64,000 bases of DNA from Streptomyces griseosporeus (GCF_014656055.1 NZ_BNBR01000005.1:610939-674938); one strand, 5' to 3'. Numbered from the stretch's first letter, positions 41,960 through 51,638 are shown. Notes: generated by a model not told the origin, from the sequence alone. Made by a program: numbers and translations.

Positions 41960-44788
41960 TTGTCCCCGACCAGCGAGACCGCGAAGGGCGGCCGCCGACT
42001 CGTCATCGTCGAGTCGCCTGCCAAGGCGAAGACGATCAAGGGCTATCTCGGCCCCGGATACGTTGTCGAGGCGAGCGTCGGGCACATCCGCGACCTCCCC
42101 AACGGCGCCGCCGAGGTGCCCGAGAAGTACACCGGCGAGGTCCGGCGCCTCGGCGTGGACGTCGAACACGACTTCCAGCCGATCTATGTGGTCAACGCGG
42201 ACAAGAAGGCCCAGGTCAAGAAGCTCAAGGACCTCCTGAAGGACTCCGACGAGCTCTACCTCGCCACCGATGAGGACCGCGAGGGCGAGGCCATCGCCTG
42301 GCACCTCCAGGAGGTCCTCAAGCCCAAGGTCCCCGTCAAGCGGATGGTCTTCCACGAGATCACCAAGTCCGCCATCCAGGCCGCCGTCGCCAACCCGCGC
42401 CAGCTCAACCAGAAGCTGGTCGACGCGCAGGAGACCCGCCGCATCCTCGACCGCCTGTACGGCTACGAGGTGTCCCCGGTCCTGTGGAAGAAGGTCATGC
42501 CGAAGCTGTCGGCGGGCCGCGTCCAGTCCGTCGCCACACGGCTCGTCGTGGAGCGGGAACGCGAGCGCATCGCGTTTCGTTCTGCTGAGTACTGGGACCT
42601 GACGGGCACCTTCGCGACCGGCCGCGCGGGTGACTCCTCGGACCCGTCGTCGCTGGTCGCCCGCCTGCAGACCGTCGACGGCAGGCGGGTCGCGCAGGGC
42701 CGCGACTTCGACTCCCTGGGACAACTCAAGAGCGCGAACACCCTCCACCTCGACGAGGCGAACGCCCGCGCCCTGGCCGCCGCCCTGGAGAACACCCAGT
42801 TCTCCGTGCGGTCCGTCGAGTCCAAGCCGTACCGCCGCTCGCCGTACGCCCCGTTCCGTACGACGACGCTGCAGCAGGAGGCGAGCCGCAAGCTCGGCTT
42901 CGGCGCGAAGGCGACCATGCAGATCGCGCAGAAGCTGTACGAGAACGGCTACATCACGTACATGCGTACGGACTCCACGACGCTGAGCGACACGGCGATC
43001 TCCGCCGCCCGCGCCCAGGTCACCCAGCTGTACGGCGCCGAGTACCTGCCGGACGCCCCGCGCACCTACGCCGCCAAGGTGAAGAACGCGCAGGAGGCGC
43101 ACGAGGCGATCCGCCCCTCGGGCGACCGCTTCCGCACGCCCGCGGAGACCGGCCTGACCGGCGACCAGTTCAAGCTGTACGAGCTGATCTGGAAGCGGAC
43201 CGTCGCCTCTCAGATGAAGGACGCCACGGGCAACTCCGTCACCGTCAAGATTGCCGGTACGGCCGCCGACGGGCGGGACGTCGAGTTCAGCGCCTCCGGC
43301 AAGACGATCACCTTCCACGGCTTCCTCAAGGCCTACGTCGAGGGCGCCGACGACCCGAACGCCGAGCTGGACGACCGCGAGCGCCGCCTGCCGCAGGTCA
43401 CCGAGGGCGACCGGCTCAGCGCCGAGGAGATCACGGTCGACGGGCACGCCACCAAGCCCCCGGCCCGCTACACCGAGGCCTCCCTGGTCAAGGAGCTGGA
43501 AGAGCGCGAGATCGGCCGCCCGTCGACGTACGCGTCGATCATCGGCACGATCCTCGACCGCGGCTATGTGTTCAAGAAGGGCACGGCCCTCGTGCCGTCC
43601 TTCCTGTCCTTCGCCGTGGTGAACCTCCTGGAGAAGCACTTCGGGCGGCTCGTCGACTACGACTTCACCGCCAAGATGGAGGACGACCTCGACCGCATCG
43701 CCCGCGGCGAGGCCCAGGCCGTGCCGTGGCTGAAGCGGTTCTACTTCGGCGAGGGCACCACCAACGGCACCGCGGCCGACGCCGGCAACGGCGACGGGGA
43801 CCACCTCGGCGGCCTCAAGGAGCTGGTGACCGACCTGGGCGCGATCGACGCGCGCGAGGTGTCGTCGTTCCCCGTGGGCAACGGCATCGTGCTCCGCGTC
43901 GGCCGGTACGGCCCGTACGTCGAGCGCGGCGAGAAGGACACCGAGGAGCACCAGCGCGCCGACGTCCCCGCCGACCTGGCGCCGGACGAGCTGACGACCG
44001 AGCTGGCCGAGGAACTGCTGGCCAACGGCAGCGGGGAGCGCGTGCTCGGCACCGACCCCGAGCCGCCGCACCACCCGATCGTCGCCAAGGCCGGCCGCTA
44101 CGGCCCGTACGTCACCGAGGTGCTGCCCGACGGCACGCCGAAGACCGGCAAGAACGCCGTGAAGCCGCGGACGGCCTCGCTGTTCAAGTCGATGTCCCTG
44201 GACACGATCACCCTGGAGGACGCGCTCAAGCTGATGTCGCTGCCGCGCGTCGTCGGCACCGACGCCGAGGGCCAGGAGATCACCGCGCAGAACGGCCGTT
44301 ACGGGCCGTACCTGAAGAAGGGGACCGACTCGCGGTCGCTGCAGTCCGAGGAGCAGCTCTTCACGATCACGCTGGAAGAGGCGCTGGCGATCTACGCCCA
44401 GCCGAAGCAGCGCGGTCGCGCCGCGGCCAAGCCGCCGCTGAAGGAGCTGGGCACCGACCCGGTCAGCGAGAAGCCGGTCGTCGTCAAGGACGGCCGCTTC
44501 GGGCCGTACGTCACGGACGGGGAGACCAACGCGACCCTGCGCTCCGGCGACAGCGTCGAGACGATCACCCCGGAGCGCGGCTTCGAGCTGCTCGCCGAGA
44601 AGCGCGCCAAGGGCCCGGCCAAGAAGACGGCGAAGAAGGCGGCGGCCAAGAAGACCACCACCGCCAAGAAGACGACCACGGCCAAGAAGACCGCGGCGAA
44701 GAAGACGACCACGGCGGCGAAGAAGACCACCGCCAAGAAGACGACCGCGAAGAAGACCGCGGCGTCCAAGGCGACGGCCGAGGACTGA
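41960..44788 (+). CDS. topA: DNA topoisomerase I (type IA) with lysine-rich tail
   Basis: 942-aa type IA topoisomerase relaxing negative supercoils. The TOPRIM domain begins VIVESPAKAKTIKGYLG and has DEDREGEAIAWHL (acidic metal triad). The catalytic tyrosine lies in YITYMRTDSTTLS (about 330). Four C-terminal repeat domains each show a GRYGPY or GPYV core (starts about 640, 700, 770, 830). The last 45 residues alternate Lys with Ala/Thr (KKTTTAKKTT), the processivity tail known from Streptomyces TopA. A TTG start at 41960 is used, as nothing better is in frame. A 14-bp tandem repeat carries the stop. Confidence 0.96.
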   Translation: MSPTSETAKGGRRLVIVESPAKAKTIKGYLGPGYVVEASVGHIRDLPNGAAEVPEKYTGEVRRLGVDVEHDFQPIYVVNADKKAQVKKLKDLLKDSDELYLATDEDREGEAIAWHLQEVLKPKVPVKRMVFHEITKSAIQAAVANPRQLNQKLVDAQETRRILDRLYGYEVSPVLWKKVMPKLSAGRVQSVATRLVVERERERIAFRSAEYWDLTGTFATGRAGDSSDPSSLVARLQTVDGRRVAQGRDFDSLGQLKSANTLHLDEANARALAAALENTQFSVRSVESKPYRRSPYAPFRTTTLQQEASRKLGFGAKATMQIAQKLYENGYITYMRTDSTTLSDTAISAARAQVTQLYGAEYLPDAPRTYAAKVKNAQEAHEAIRPSGDRFRTPAETGLTGDQFKLYELIWKRTVASQMKDATGNSVTVKIAGTAADGRDVEFSASGKTITFHGFLKAYVEGADDPNAELDDRERRLPQVTEGDRLSAEEITVDGHATKPPARYTEASLVKELEEREIGRPSTYASIIGTILDRGYVFKKGTALVPSFLSFAVVNLLEKHFGRLVDYDFTAKMEDDLDRIARGEAQAVPWLKRFYFGEGTTNGTAADAGNGDGDHLGGLKELVTDLGAIDAREVSSFPVGNGIVLRVGRYGPYVERGEKDTEEHQRADVPADLAPDELTTELAEELLANGSGERVLGTDPEPPHHPIVAKAGRYGPYVTEVLPDGTPKTGKNAVKPRTASLFKSMSLDTITLEDALKLMSLPRVVGTDAEGQEITAQNGRYGPYLKKGTDSRSLQSEEQLFTITLEEALAIYAQPKQRGRAAAKPPLKELGTDPVSEKPVVVKDGRFGPYVTDGETNATLRSGDSVETITPERGFELLAEKRAKGPAKKTAKKAAAKKTTTAKKTTTAKKTAAKKTTTAAKKTTAKKTTAKKTAASKATAED

Positions 44789-44824
44789 CGGCCGAGGCTT
44801 GACGCCCGGGGACTGACGGCCAAG
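44783..44824 (+). repeat. Three-copy 14-bp tandem repeat anchored on the topA stop codon
   Basis: GACTGACGGCCGAG, GCTTGACGCCCGGG and GACTGACGGCCAAG follow head to tail. The TGA in copy one is the topA stop; copies 1 and 3 match at 13 of 14 positions. Confidence 0.8.
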
Positions 44825-44933
44825 AAGCGGCGCGACACCCGGTCGGCACCGGACCGGCACCGGATCTTCACCGGGCCGGGTCGGCGCCGGTCCCGCGCTC
44901 CTCGCGGCACGTCCCGCGTGTTCGCAAAACGAA

Positions 44934-44962
44934 CGCCCCGGTACCGAAGAGGTGCCGGGGCG
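44934..44962 (+). terminator. Terminator after topA
   Basis: 12-bp stem with one mismatch, CGCCCCGGTACC / GGTGCCGGGGCG, and a 5-nt loop. It lies between topA and the tmk fusion gene. Confidence 0.75.
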
Positions 44963-45018
44963 CGCGCGTGTTCGGGCGGACCGCTCAGGCTGTCGGTACC
45001 GCCCGATAGGCTGAAAGC

Positions 45019-48000
45019 ATGACCCGAGCCGAGCAGCCAACGGCCCACCACCCGGCCCCCGACGACGCCCTGGTAGCGGACTCCCGCGAGCGCGCCGTTC
45101 GCGCTCTGCTGCGCCATCCGCAGCTCAAGCGGTTGTGGAGCGCACAGCTGGTGAGCGGAGTGGGTGACACCCTCGCGCTGCTGGTGCTGGTCGTCCTCGC
45201 CCTGCAGGCGGCGCTCGTGCAGGGCTCCTTCGGCGGCGGTTACCGCGGCGTGGCGTTCGCAGTGGCGATCGTCTTCGCGGTGCGCATCCTGGCCACGCTG
45301 CTGTTCGGAGCGGTCCTCCTCGGGCCGCTCACCGCGCTGACCTCCCAGGAGGGCCCGCTCGACCGCCGCTGGACCATGGTCGGCGCGGACGGACTGCGGG
45401 CCGCGCTGCTCATCGTGGCGCCGCTGTGGATCGACTGGACACCGGACGACGCCCTCGCCTTCCTCCTGGTCACGGTCTTCCTCACCGCGGTCGCGGAGCG
45501 CTTCTGGACGGTGTGCCGCGAGAGCGCGGCCCCGGCGCTGCTGCCCGCGCCCCCGCTGGAGGGCGCGACGGTACGGCCGCTGCCGGACCACATGGACGCC
45601 CTGCGCCGCCTCTCCCTGCGCACCGGTTTCGTCGCGGTCCCGCTGGCCGCCGCCGCGCTCGTCGTCGCGGGACTGCTGAACAACCTGCTCGGCTCCGGCA
45701 TCGACTGGTTCGCCCAGCACCAGGCCGCGCTCGGCTCGTACGTGGCGGCGGGACTGTTCGCCGCCTCCCTGTCCGTGCTGACCTTCCTGGAACTGCCCGG
45801 CACGCGCACCCCGCGCGCGCGGTCACCGCTGGAGGGGCTGCGCCGCCCGAAGACCGCCGCGGGCGTCGACCGGGGCCGTACTGGCGCGATCCCGCTGCTG
45901 GTGCTCGCCTGCGCCGCCGTCGCCGGGGCGGTCGCCGCGGCCGTCGGCGTGGCCGTGCTGCACGCCAAGGACCTCGGCGGCGGCCCGGTGCTGTACGGCC
46001 TGCTGGTGCTCGCCGTCACCGGCGGTGTCGTCGCCGGGATCCGTACGGCGCCCTCGATCGTCCCCGCGCTGTCCCGGCGCCGGATGCTGGCCCTCGCGAT
46101 CGCCTTCACCGGCGTCGCCCTGCTCGCCGCCGGACTCGTCCCGGACGTCACCAGCGTGCTGCTGATCCTGGCGCTGGCCGGCGTCGGCGCGGGCGTGGCC
46201 GCCAACACCGGGCACACCCTGCTCGACCAGGAGGCCGAGGACCACCGCCGCACGCGCACCACCGAGCACCTGCACGCCGTCGTACGGGTCTTCGTGGCGC
46301 TCGGCGCGGTGATCGCGCCGCTGGTCGCCGCGCTCATCGGGCCGCACCGGCTGGAGAGCGGCAAGTTCGTCTTCGCGCACGGCGGCGCCGCCTTCACGCT
46401 GATGCTGGTCGGCGCGCTGCTGCTGCCGGTCGCCGCGCTGGTGCTGGCCAAGGTCGACGACCGTTCCGGCGTGCCGCTGCGGCACGACCTGCGCGACGCG
46501 TTGCTCGGCGGCGACGACCCGGTGCAGGCGCCCGCGGGCACCGGCTTCTTCATCGCCTTGGAGGGCGGCGACGGCGCCGGCAAGTCCACCCAGGCCGAGG
46601 CGCTCGCCGAGTGGATCCGGGGCAAGGGCCACGAGGTCGTCCTCACCCGCGAGCCCGGCGCCACGCCGGTCGGCAAGCGGCTGCGGTCGATCCTGCTGGA
46701 CGTGTCGTCGGCGGGCCTGTCCCACCGCGCGGAGGCGCTGCTGTACGCCGCCGACCGCGCCGAGCACGTCGACACCGTCGTACGGCCCGCCCTGGAGCGG
46801 GGCGCGGTCGTGATCTCCGACCGGTACATCGACTCCTCCGTCGCCTACCAGGGCGCGGGCCGCGATCTGTCGCCGACCGAGATCGCCCGCATCAACCGCT
46901 GGGCGACCAACGGGCTGGTGCCGGACCTGACTGTGCTGCTGGACGTGGCGCCGGAGCAGGCGCGCGAGCGGTTCACCGAGGCGCCGGACCGGCTGGAGTC
47001 GGAGCCGGCGGAGTTCCACGCGCGCGTGCGCTCCGGTTTCCTGACGCTGGCCGCCGCCGACCCCGGCCGGTACCTGGTGGTCGACGCGGGCCAGGAGCCC
47101 GAGGCCGTCACCACCGTCATCCGGCACCGGCTCGACCAGGTGCTGCCGCTGTCCGAGGCCGAGATCCAGGCCCGCGAGGAGGCGCGCCGCAAGGCCGAGG
47201 AGGAGGCCCGCCGCAAGGCCGAGGAAGAGGCCGCCCGCAAGGCCGAGGAGGAGCGCCTGGAGCGCGAGCGCCAGGAGCAGCTCGCCCGGCTGCGCGCCGA
47301 GGAGGAAGAGCGCAAGCGGCGCGAGCTGGAGGAGGCGCAGCGGCGCGAGGCCGAACGGCAGGCCGAGGAGGCCCGGCAGCGGGCCGAGGAAGCACGCCGG
47401 CGCGCGGAGGAGGAGCGGCAGCGGCTCCTCGCCGAGGAGAAGGCACGCGCCGAGGAGGAGGCCCGCCGCAAGGCCGAGGAGGAGCGCCGCCGCCGGCAGG
47501 CCGAGGAGGAGGCGCGGCTGCGCGCCGAGGCCGAGGCCCAGCGCCTGGAGAAGCAGCGCAAGGCCGAGGAGGCCCTGCTGCGCGCCGAGGAGGCCCGCCG
47601 TGCCGCCGAACAGGCCGCGGCGGCGGCCCAGGCCGGCCCCAGGCCGCAGCCTCCGGCGGTGACGCCGGACGCGGCGACGGTGCCGACGCCGGTGGTGCAG
47701 CCGGAGGACCTGGCCCGGGAGACCGGCCCGGGGCGGGCCGCGGGCGCGTCCGGCTCGGCGGGTGCCGCCGACGGGACCCACGCTTTCCCCGGGGCGCCCA
47801 CCTCCGCCGGCTCCTCGGACGCCGAGGTGACGGCCGAGCTGCCGCAGCCGCCGGTGCCGTCCGGCGCGGCGGACGAGACGGCCGTACTGCCGCAGGCACG
47901 GCCGGGTGCCGGGGGCGACGACGAGACGGCCGTGCTGCCGCCGGTGCCGCCCGGAGCGGCGGACGAGACGGCCGTGCTGCCGCCGGTGGCGCCGGGCGCG

Positions 48001-48291
48001 GCCGACGAGACCGCCGTACTGCCGCCCGTGCGTGGGGAGGACCCCGCCGACCGGGTGCCGCCGGGCTACTTCCGGGACGAACCGAGCGGTGCGGCACGTC
48101 CGGACGGCTCCGACGACCGCACCCGCGAGCTGCCGCAGATCGACCCGGACGAGGCGCCGCGCAGGCGGCAGCGGTCCGACTGGGCGGAGGAGACGCCGCT
48201 GGACGACCTGCCGACCCTCGCGGACGAACTGCTCGGACCGCACCGGGACGAGGACGAGTACGGCGACGACCGGCGGGGTCGCAGGCGCTGA
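45019..48291 (+). CDS. tmk: MFS-like membrane domain-thymidylate kinase-coiled coil fusion
   Basis: 1090-aa fusion. About 25-490 is an MFS-like module with 10-12 hydrophobic helices. About 505-710 is a complete dTMP kinase (P-loop ALEGGDGAGKSTQ; TREPGATPVGKRLR; ISDRYIDSSVAYQGAGRDLSP), which makes dTDP for DNA synthesis. About 712-870 is a continuous Glu/Arg/Ala/Lys coiled coil (EEARRKAEEE repeats). The last 220 residues are disordered with four DETAVLP-type repeats and an acidic end. Typical Tmk is about 210 aa. The fusion implies a membrane-tethered, probably oligomeric kinase; membrane plus coiled coil suggests a scaffold. Preceded by a terminator; ATG 45019. Confidence 0.93.
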   Translation: MTRAEQPTAHHPAPDDALVADSRERAVRALLRHPQLKRLWSAQLVSGVGDTLALLVLVVLALQAALVQGSFGGGYRGVAFAVAIVFAVRILATLLFGAVLLGPLTALTSQEGPLDRRWTMVGADGLRAALLIVAPLWIDWTPDDALAFLLVTVFLTAVAERFWTVCRESAAPALLPAPPLEGATVRPLPDHMDALRRLSLRTGFVAVPLAAAALVVAGLLNNLLGSGIDWFAQHQAALGSYVAAGLFAASLSVLTFLELPGTRTPRARSPLEGLRRPKTAAGVDRGRTGAIPLLVLACAAVAGAVAAAVGVAVLHAKDLGGGPVLYGLLVLAVTGGVVAGIRTAPSIVPALSRRRMLALAIAFTGVALLAAGLVPDVTSVLLILALAGVGAGVAANTGHTLLDQEAEDHRRTRTTEHLHAVVRVFVALGAVIAPLVAALIGPHRLESGKFVFAHGGAAFTLMLVGALLLPVAALVLAKVDDRSGVPLRHDLRDALLGGDDPVQAPAGTGFFIALEGGDGAGKSTQAEALAEWIRGKGHEVVLTREPGATPVGKRLRSILLDVSSAGLSHRAEALLYAADRAEHVDTVVRPALERGAVVISDRYIDSSVAYQGAGRDLSPTEIARINRWATNGLVPDLTVLLDVAPEQARERFTEAPDRLESEPAEFHARVRSGFLTLAAADPGRYLVVDAGQEPEAVTTVIRHRLDQVLPLSEAEIQAREEARRKAEEEARRKAEEEAARKAEEERLERERQEQLARLRAEEEERKRRELEEAQRREAERQAEEARQRAEEARRRAEEERQRLLAEEKARAEEEARRKAEEERRRRQAEEEARLRAEAEAQRLEKQRKAEEALLRAEEARRAAEQAAAAAQAGPRPQPPAVTPDAATVPTPVVQPEDLARETGPGRAAGASGSAGAADGTHAFPGAPTSAGSSDAEVTAELPQPPVPSGAADETAVLPQARPGAGGDDETAVLPPVPPGAADETAVLPPVAPGAADETAVLPPVRGEDPADRVPPGYFRDEPSGAARPDGSDDRTRELPQIDPDEAPRRRQRSDWAEETPLDDLPTLADELLGPHRDEDEYGDDRRGRRR

Positions 48292-48424
48292 GCCCCTCGG
48301 GTCGGCCGCGTGGTGGCCGGCAGTGGTCGGCCACCGCGGTTGTCAGTGCCACCGTCCACAATGGATCCCGCAAGGTGCGATGCGTGATCGCAGGGCTGTG
48401 TGTGCTGGAAGGGCGGCGTGACCC

Positions 48425-49630
48425 ATGACCGTGTGGGACGACCTGGTCGGGCAGGAGCGGGTGAGTGAGCAGCTCGCCGCCGCCGCCCGGGACGCCGACG
48501 CGCTGGTCACCGCCGCCACGTCGGACGCGCCGCCGCCCGAGGCGTCGAAGATGACGCACGCCTGGCTGTTCACGGGGCCGCCCGGCGCGGGCCACATCCA
48601 GGCGGCGCGCGCCTTCGCCGCGGCGCTGCAGTGCGTGAGCCCCGACCGCGCGCTCGGCGGCGTCCCCGGCTGCGGCTTCTGCGACGGCTGTCATACGGCG
48701 CTGATCGGCACCCACGCCGACGTCACCACGGTCGCGGCGGTCGGCACCCAGATCCTCGCCGAGGACATGCGGGACACGGTCCGCAAGTCCTTCACGTCCC
48801 CCGCCACCGGCCGCTGGCAGGTCATCCTCGTCGAGGACGCCGAGCGGCTGAACGAGAAGTCCGCCAACGCCGTCCTGAAGGCGGTCGAGGAGCCCGCCCC
48901 GCGCACGGTGTGGCTGCTGTGCGCGCCCTCGATCGAGGACGTCCTGCCCACGATCCGCTCGCGCTGCCGCCACCTGAACCTGAGCACGCCGTCGGTGGAG
49001 GCCGTCGCCGACATGCTGGTACGCCGGGAGGGCGTCGAACCCGGCGTGGCCGCCGCGGCCGCCCGCGCCACCCAGGGCCACGTCGACCGCGCCCGCCGCC
49101 TGGCCACCGACCCGGCCGCCCGCGAGCGCCGCGCCGCCGTCCTCAAGCTGCCCCTGCGCGTCGACGACGTCGGGGGATGCCTCAAGGCCGCCCAGGAGCT
49201 GGTGGACGCCGCCGCCGAGGACGCCAAGGCGCTCGCGGAGGAGCTGGACGCCAAGGAGACCGAGGAACTGAAGGCGGCGCTCGGCGCGGCCCAGGGCGGC
49301 AGGCTGCCGCGGGGCACGGCGGGCGTGATGAAGGACCTGGAGGACAAGCAGAAGCGGCGCCGTACGCGCACCCAGCGTGACAGCCTCGACCTCGCGCTGA
49401 CCGACCTCACCGCCTTCTACCGCGACGTCCTCGCCCTCCAGCTCGGCTCCCGCGTGGCCATGGCCAACACCGACGCCGAGGACGCCCTGGAGCGCATCGC
49501 CCGCTCCAGCAGCCCCGAGGCGACGCTGCGCCGCATCGAGGCGATCGGCGCGTGCCGGGACGCCCTCGACCGCAATGTGGCGCCGCTGCTGGCGGTGGAG
49601 GCGATGACGATGGCGCTGAGAGCGGGCTGA
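48425..49630 (+). CDS. holB: DNA polymerase III subunit delta' (HolB)
   Basis: 401-aa clamp-loader subunit. VWDDLVGQERVSEQL is the N-terminal AAA+ entry. The Walker A is degenerate (GPPGAGHIQAARAFA, no Lys), as expected for the non-hydrolysing delta' stator. The zinc module has CGFCDGC and an earlier Cys. VEDAERLNEKSANAVLKAVEEPAPRTVWLL (Walker B/sensor 1) and IRSRCRHL (SRC motif) follow. The order topA-tmk-holB is common in actinobacteria. Its stop codon starts a 30-bp tandem repeat array. Confidence 0.93.
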   Translation: MTVWDDLVGQERVSEQLAAAARDADALVTAATSDAPPPEASKMTHAWLFTGPPGAGHIQAARAFAAALQCVSPDRALGGVPGCGFCDGCHTALIGTHADVTTVAAVGTQILAEDMRDTVRKSFTSPATGRWQVILVEDAERLNEKSANAVLKAVEEPAPRTVWLLCAPSIEDVLPTIRSRCRHLNLSTPSVEAVADMLVRREGVEPGVAAAAARATQGHVDRARRLATDPAARERRAAVLKLPLRVDDVGGCLKAAQELVDAAAEDAKALAEELDAKETEELKAALGAAQGGRLPRGTAGVMKDLEDKQKRRRTRTQRDSLDLALTDLTAFYRDVLALQLGSRVAMANTDAEDALERIARSSSPEATLRRIEAIGACRDALDRNVAPLLAVEAMTMALRAG

Positions 49631-49790
49631 AGGCACGCAACGGTCCGGCGACCGGGCTGAAGGCGCGCACCGGTCCGGCGACCGGGCTGAAGGCGCGCAC
49701 CGGTCCGGCGACCGGGCTGAGGAACGCGCCGGCCGGCGACCGGGCTGAGGAACGCACAGGCTGGCGATCGGGCAGAGGCATGCAGCGAGC
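49624..49790 (+). repeat. Tandem repeat array anchored on the holB stop codon
   Basis: Units starting GGGCTGA at 49624, 49654 and 49684 are 30 bp long; the second and third are identical. Two 28-bp units follow at 49714 and 49742, and a decayed one at 49770. The first unit carries the holB TGA at 49628-49630. The array fills the gap before the secreted peptidase gene, and nothing else is recognised in that gap. Confidence 0.85.
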
Positions 49791-49933
49791 CGTCGGCCTG
49801 CCTGCGCCGCGCCACCGGCACGCCGCCTCCCACTGACGGGTGGGTGAACCCGCCGCGATTGACGGCATCCCCCGAACGAGGCACGTTCTGCACGCAAAGC
49901 CATGGAGCGATTGCGGAGAGTTACGCTCGGGTA

Positions 49934-51508
49934 ATGCACTCAAGGCTCACCCCCCGCAGGACCCGCACCGCAGCGGCCCTCCTGGCCGCCGCCTCCCTCC
50001 TCGTCTCCGCGTGCTCCGCCGGAGGCGCGGACGGCTCCACCGCCTCCACGGCGGCCCGGGCGGCGGCGCTGGCCGCGCTGCCCGCGGCGACGCCGAGCGA
50101 GCTGGCGGCGTACTACGCGCAGCGCCCGGCCTGGCGCAGCTGCGGCGTGCCCGGCTTCGAGTGCACCACGCTGAAGGCACCGCTCGACTACGCGAAGCCC
50201 GCCGCGGGCGATGTACGGCTCGCGGTGGCCCGCAAGAAGGCCACCGGCCCCGGCAAGCGGCTCGGCTCGCTGCTGGTCAACCCCGGCGGCCCGGGCGGCT
50301 CGGCGATCGGCTACCTCCAGCAGTACGCGGCGATCGGCTACCCCGCCGAGGTCCGCGCCCGCTACGACATGGTGGCCGTCGACCCGCGCGGCGTCGCCCG
50401 CAGCGAGCCGGTGGAATGCCTGGACGGGCGGGAGATGGACGCGTACACGCAGACCGACACGACACCGGACGACGCGCACGAGCGGGACCTGCTGGTCGAC
50501 GCGTACAAGGACTTCGCGGAGGGCTGCGGCGCCGACTCCCCGCGGCTGCTGCGGCACGTCTCCACCGTGGAGGCGGCGCGGGACATGGACATCGTGCGGG
50601 CGGCGCTGGGCGATGCGAAGCTGACGTATGTGGGGGCGTCGTACGGCACGTTCCTCGGGGCGACGTACGCCGGGCTGTTCCCGGAGCGGGTGGGCCGGCT
50701 GGTGCTGGACGGGGCGATGGACCCGTCACTGGACGCGCGGCGGATGAACCTGGACCAAACGGCGGGGTTCGAGACGGCGTTCCGGTCGTTCACGCAGGAC
50801 TGCGTGCGCCACCCCGACTGCCCGCTGGGCACGAAGGCGGCCGACGCGGGCCGTAACCTGCGGGCCTTCTTCGACAAGCTGGACGCCCGGCCCATTCCGG
50901 CCGGTGACGCGGACGGCCGCAAGCTCGGCGAGGCCCTCGCCACCACCGGGGTGATCGCCGCGATGTACGACGAGGGGGCCTGGGAGCAACTGCGCGACGC
51001 GCTGACCTCGGCGATGAAGCAGAACGACGGCGCGGGCCTGCTCGCGCTGTCCGACAGCTACTACGAACGCGACCCGAGCGGCCGCTACAGCAACCTGATG
51101 TTCGCCAACGCCGCCGTGAACTGCCTGGACCTCCCGCCCGCCTTCGACGGCCCCGACGCGGTGGAGAAGTCCCTCCCCGCCTTCGAGAGGGCGTCCCCGG
51201 TCTTCGGCGAGGGCCTCGCCTGGGCCTCCCTGACCTGCGGGTACTGGCCGGTGCGGGCGACGGGCGAGCCGCACCGCATCGTGGCGAAGGGCGCCGCGCC
51301 GATCGTGGTCGTCGGCACCACCCGCGACCCGGCCACGCCGTACCGCTGGGCACGCGCCCTGGCCGGCCAGCTGTCCTCCGGCCGCCTGCTCACCTACGAG
51401 GGCGACGGCCACACCGCCTACGGCCGCGGCAGCACCTGCATCGACTCGGCGATCGACACGTACCTGCTGCACGGCACACCCCCGGCGAACGGTAAGCGCT
51501 GCTCGTAG
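49934..51508 (+). CDS. Secreted tripeptidyl-aminopeptidase-like serine hydrolase (SlpD/SlpE family)
   Basis: 524-aa secreted lipoprotein peptidase of the alpha/beta-hydrolase (Tap/S33) family. A twin-Arg-like basic start (LTPRRTRTAAALLAAASLLVSAC) ends in a lipobox with Cys24. Catalytic residues appear as Ser236 (GASYGTFLG), Asp465 (TTRDPATPY) and His493 (GDGHTAYG). VNPGGPGGSAIGYLQ is the oxyanion loop. Such enzymes release N-terminal tripeptides from extracellular peptides. The ATG at 49934 is used; an in-frame upstream start at 49844 is not supported. GGAGAG lies 14 nt before the ATG. Confidence 0.93.
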   Translation: MHSRLTPRRTRTAAALLAAASLLVSACSAGGADGSTASTAARAAALAALPAATPSELAAYYAQRPAWRSCGVPGFECTTLKAPLDYAKPAAGDVRLAVARKKATGPGKRLGSLLVNPGGPGGSAIGYLQQYAAIGYPAEVRARYDMVAVDPRGVARSEPVECLDGREMDAYTQTDTTPDDAHERDLLVDAYKDFAEGCGADSPRLLRHVSTVEAARDMDIVRAALGDAKLTYVGASYGTFLGATYAGLFPERVGRLVLDGAMDPSLDARRMNLDQTAGFETAFRSFTQDCVRHPDCPLGTKAADAGRNLRAFFDKLDARPIPAGDADGRKLGEALATTGVIAAMYDEGAWEQLRDALTSAMKQNDGAGLLALSDSYYERDPSGRYSNLMFANAAVNCLDLPPAFDGPDAVEKSLPAFERASPVFGEGLAWASLTCGYWPVRATGEPHRIVAKGAAPIVVVGTTRDPATPYRWARALAGQLSSGRLLTYEGDGHTAYGRGSTCIDSAIDTYLLHGTPPANGKRCS

Positions 51509-51540
51509 CGCAGGCCCGGGTGCCCCGCCCCGCCACGCAC

Positions 51541-51569
51541 CAGCCCCGGAAGCGCCGGCACCGGGGCTG
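51541..51569 (+). terminator. Terminator after the secreted peptidase gene
   Basis: 9-bp perfect stem, CAGCCCCGG / CCGGGGCTG, with an 11-nt loop, 32 bp downstream of the stop. Confidence 0.75.
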
Positions 51570-51638
51570 GTACGAAGCACCCCCGGAAACTGTGTAGACT
51601 TACCGACGTTGCTGATCGCACCATAGTGCGGACAGCGC

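Noticed and set aside
41753..45040. 1095-aa minus-strand frame
   Set aside because: Antisense of topA and its neighbours; no conserved domain.
47160..47640. CRISPR-like or regularly spaced repeat in the Glu/Arg-rich stretch
   Set aside because: The periodicity reflects the EEARRKAEEE heptad-like coiled-coil coding sequence; no conserved repeat-spacer structure.
48590..48620. Broken clamp-loader ATPase suggested by the missing Walker A lysine in HolB
   Set aside because: The delta' subunit normally lacks a working P-loop, so this is expected.
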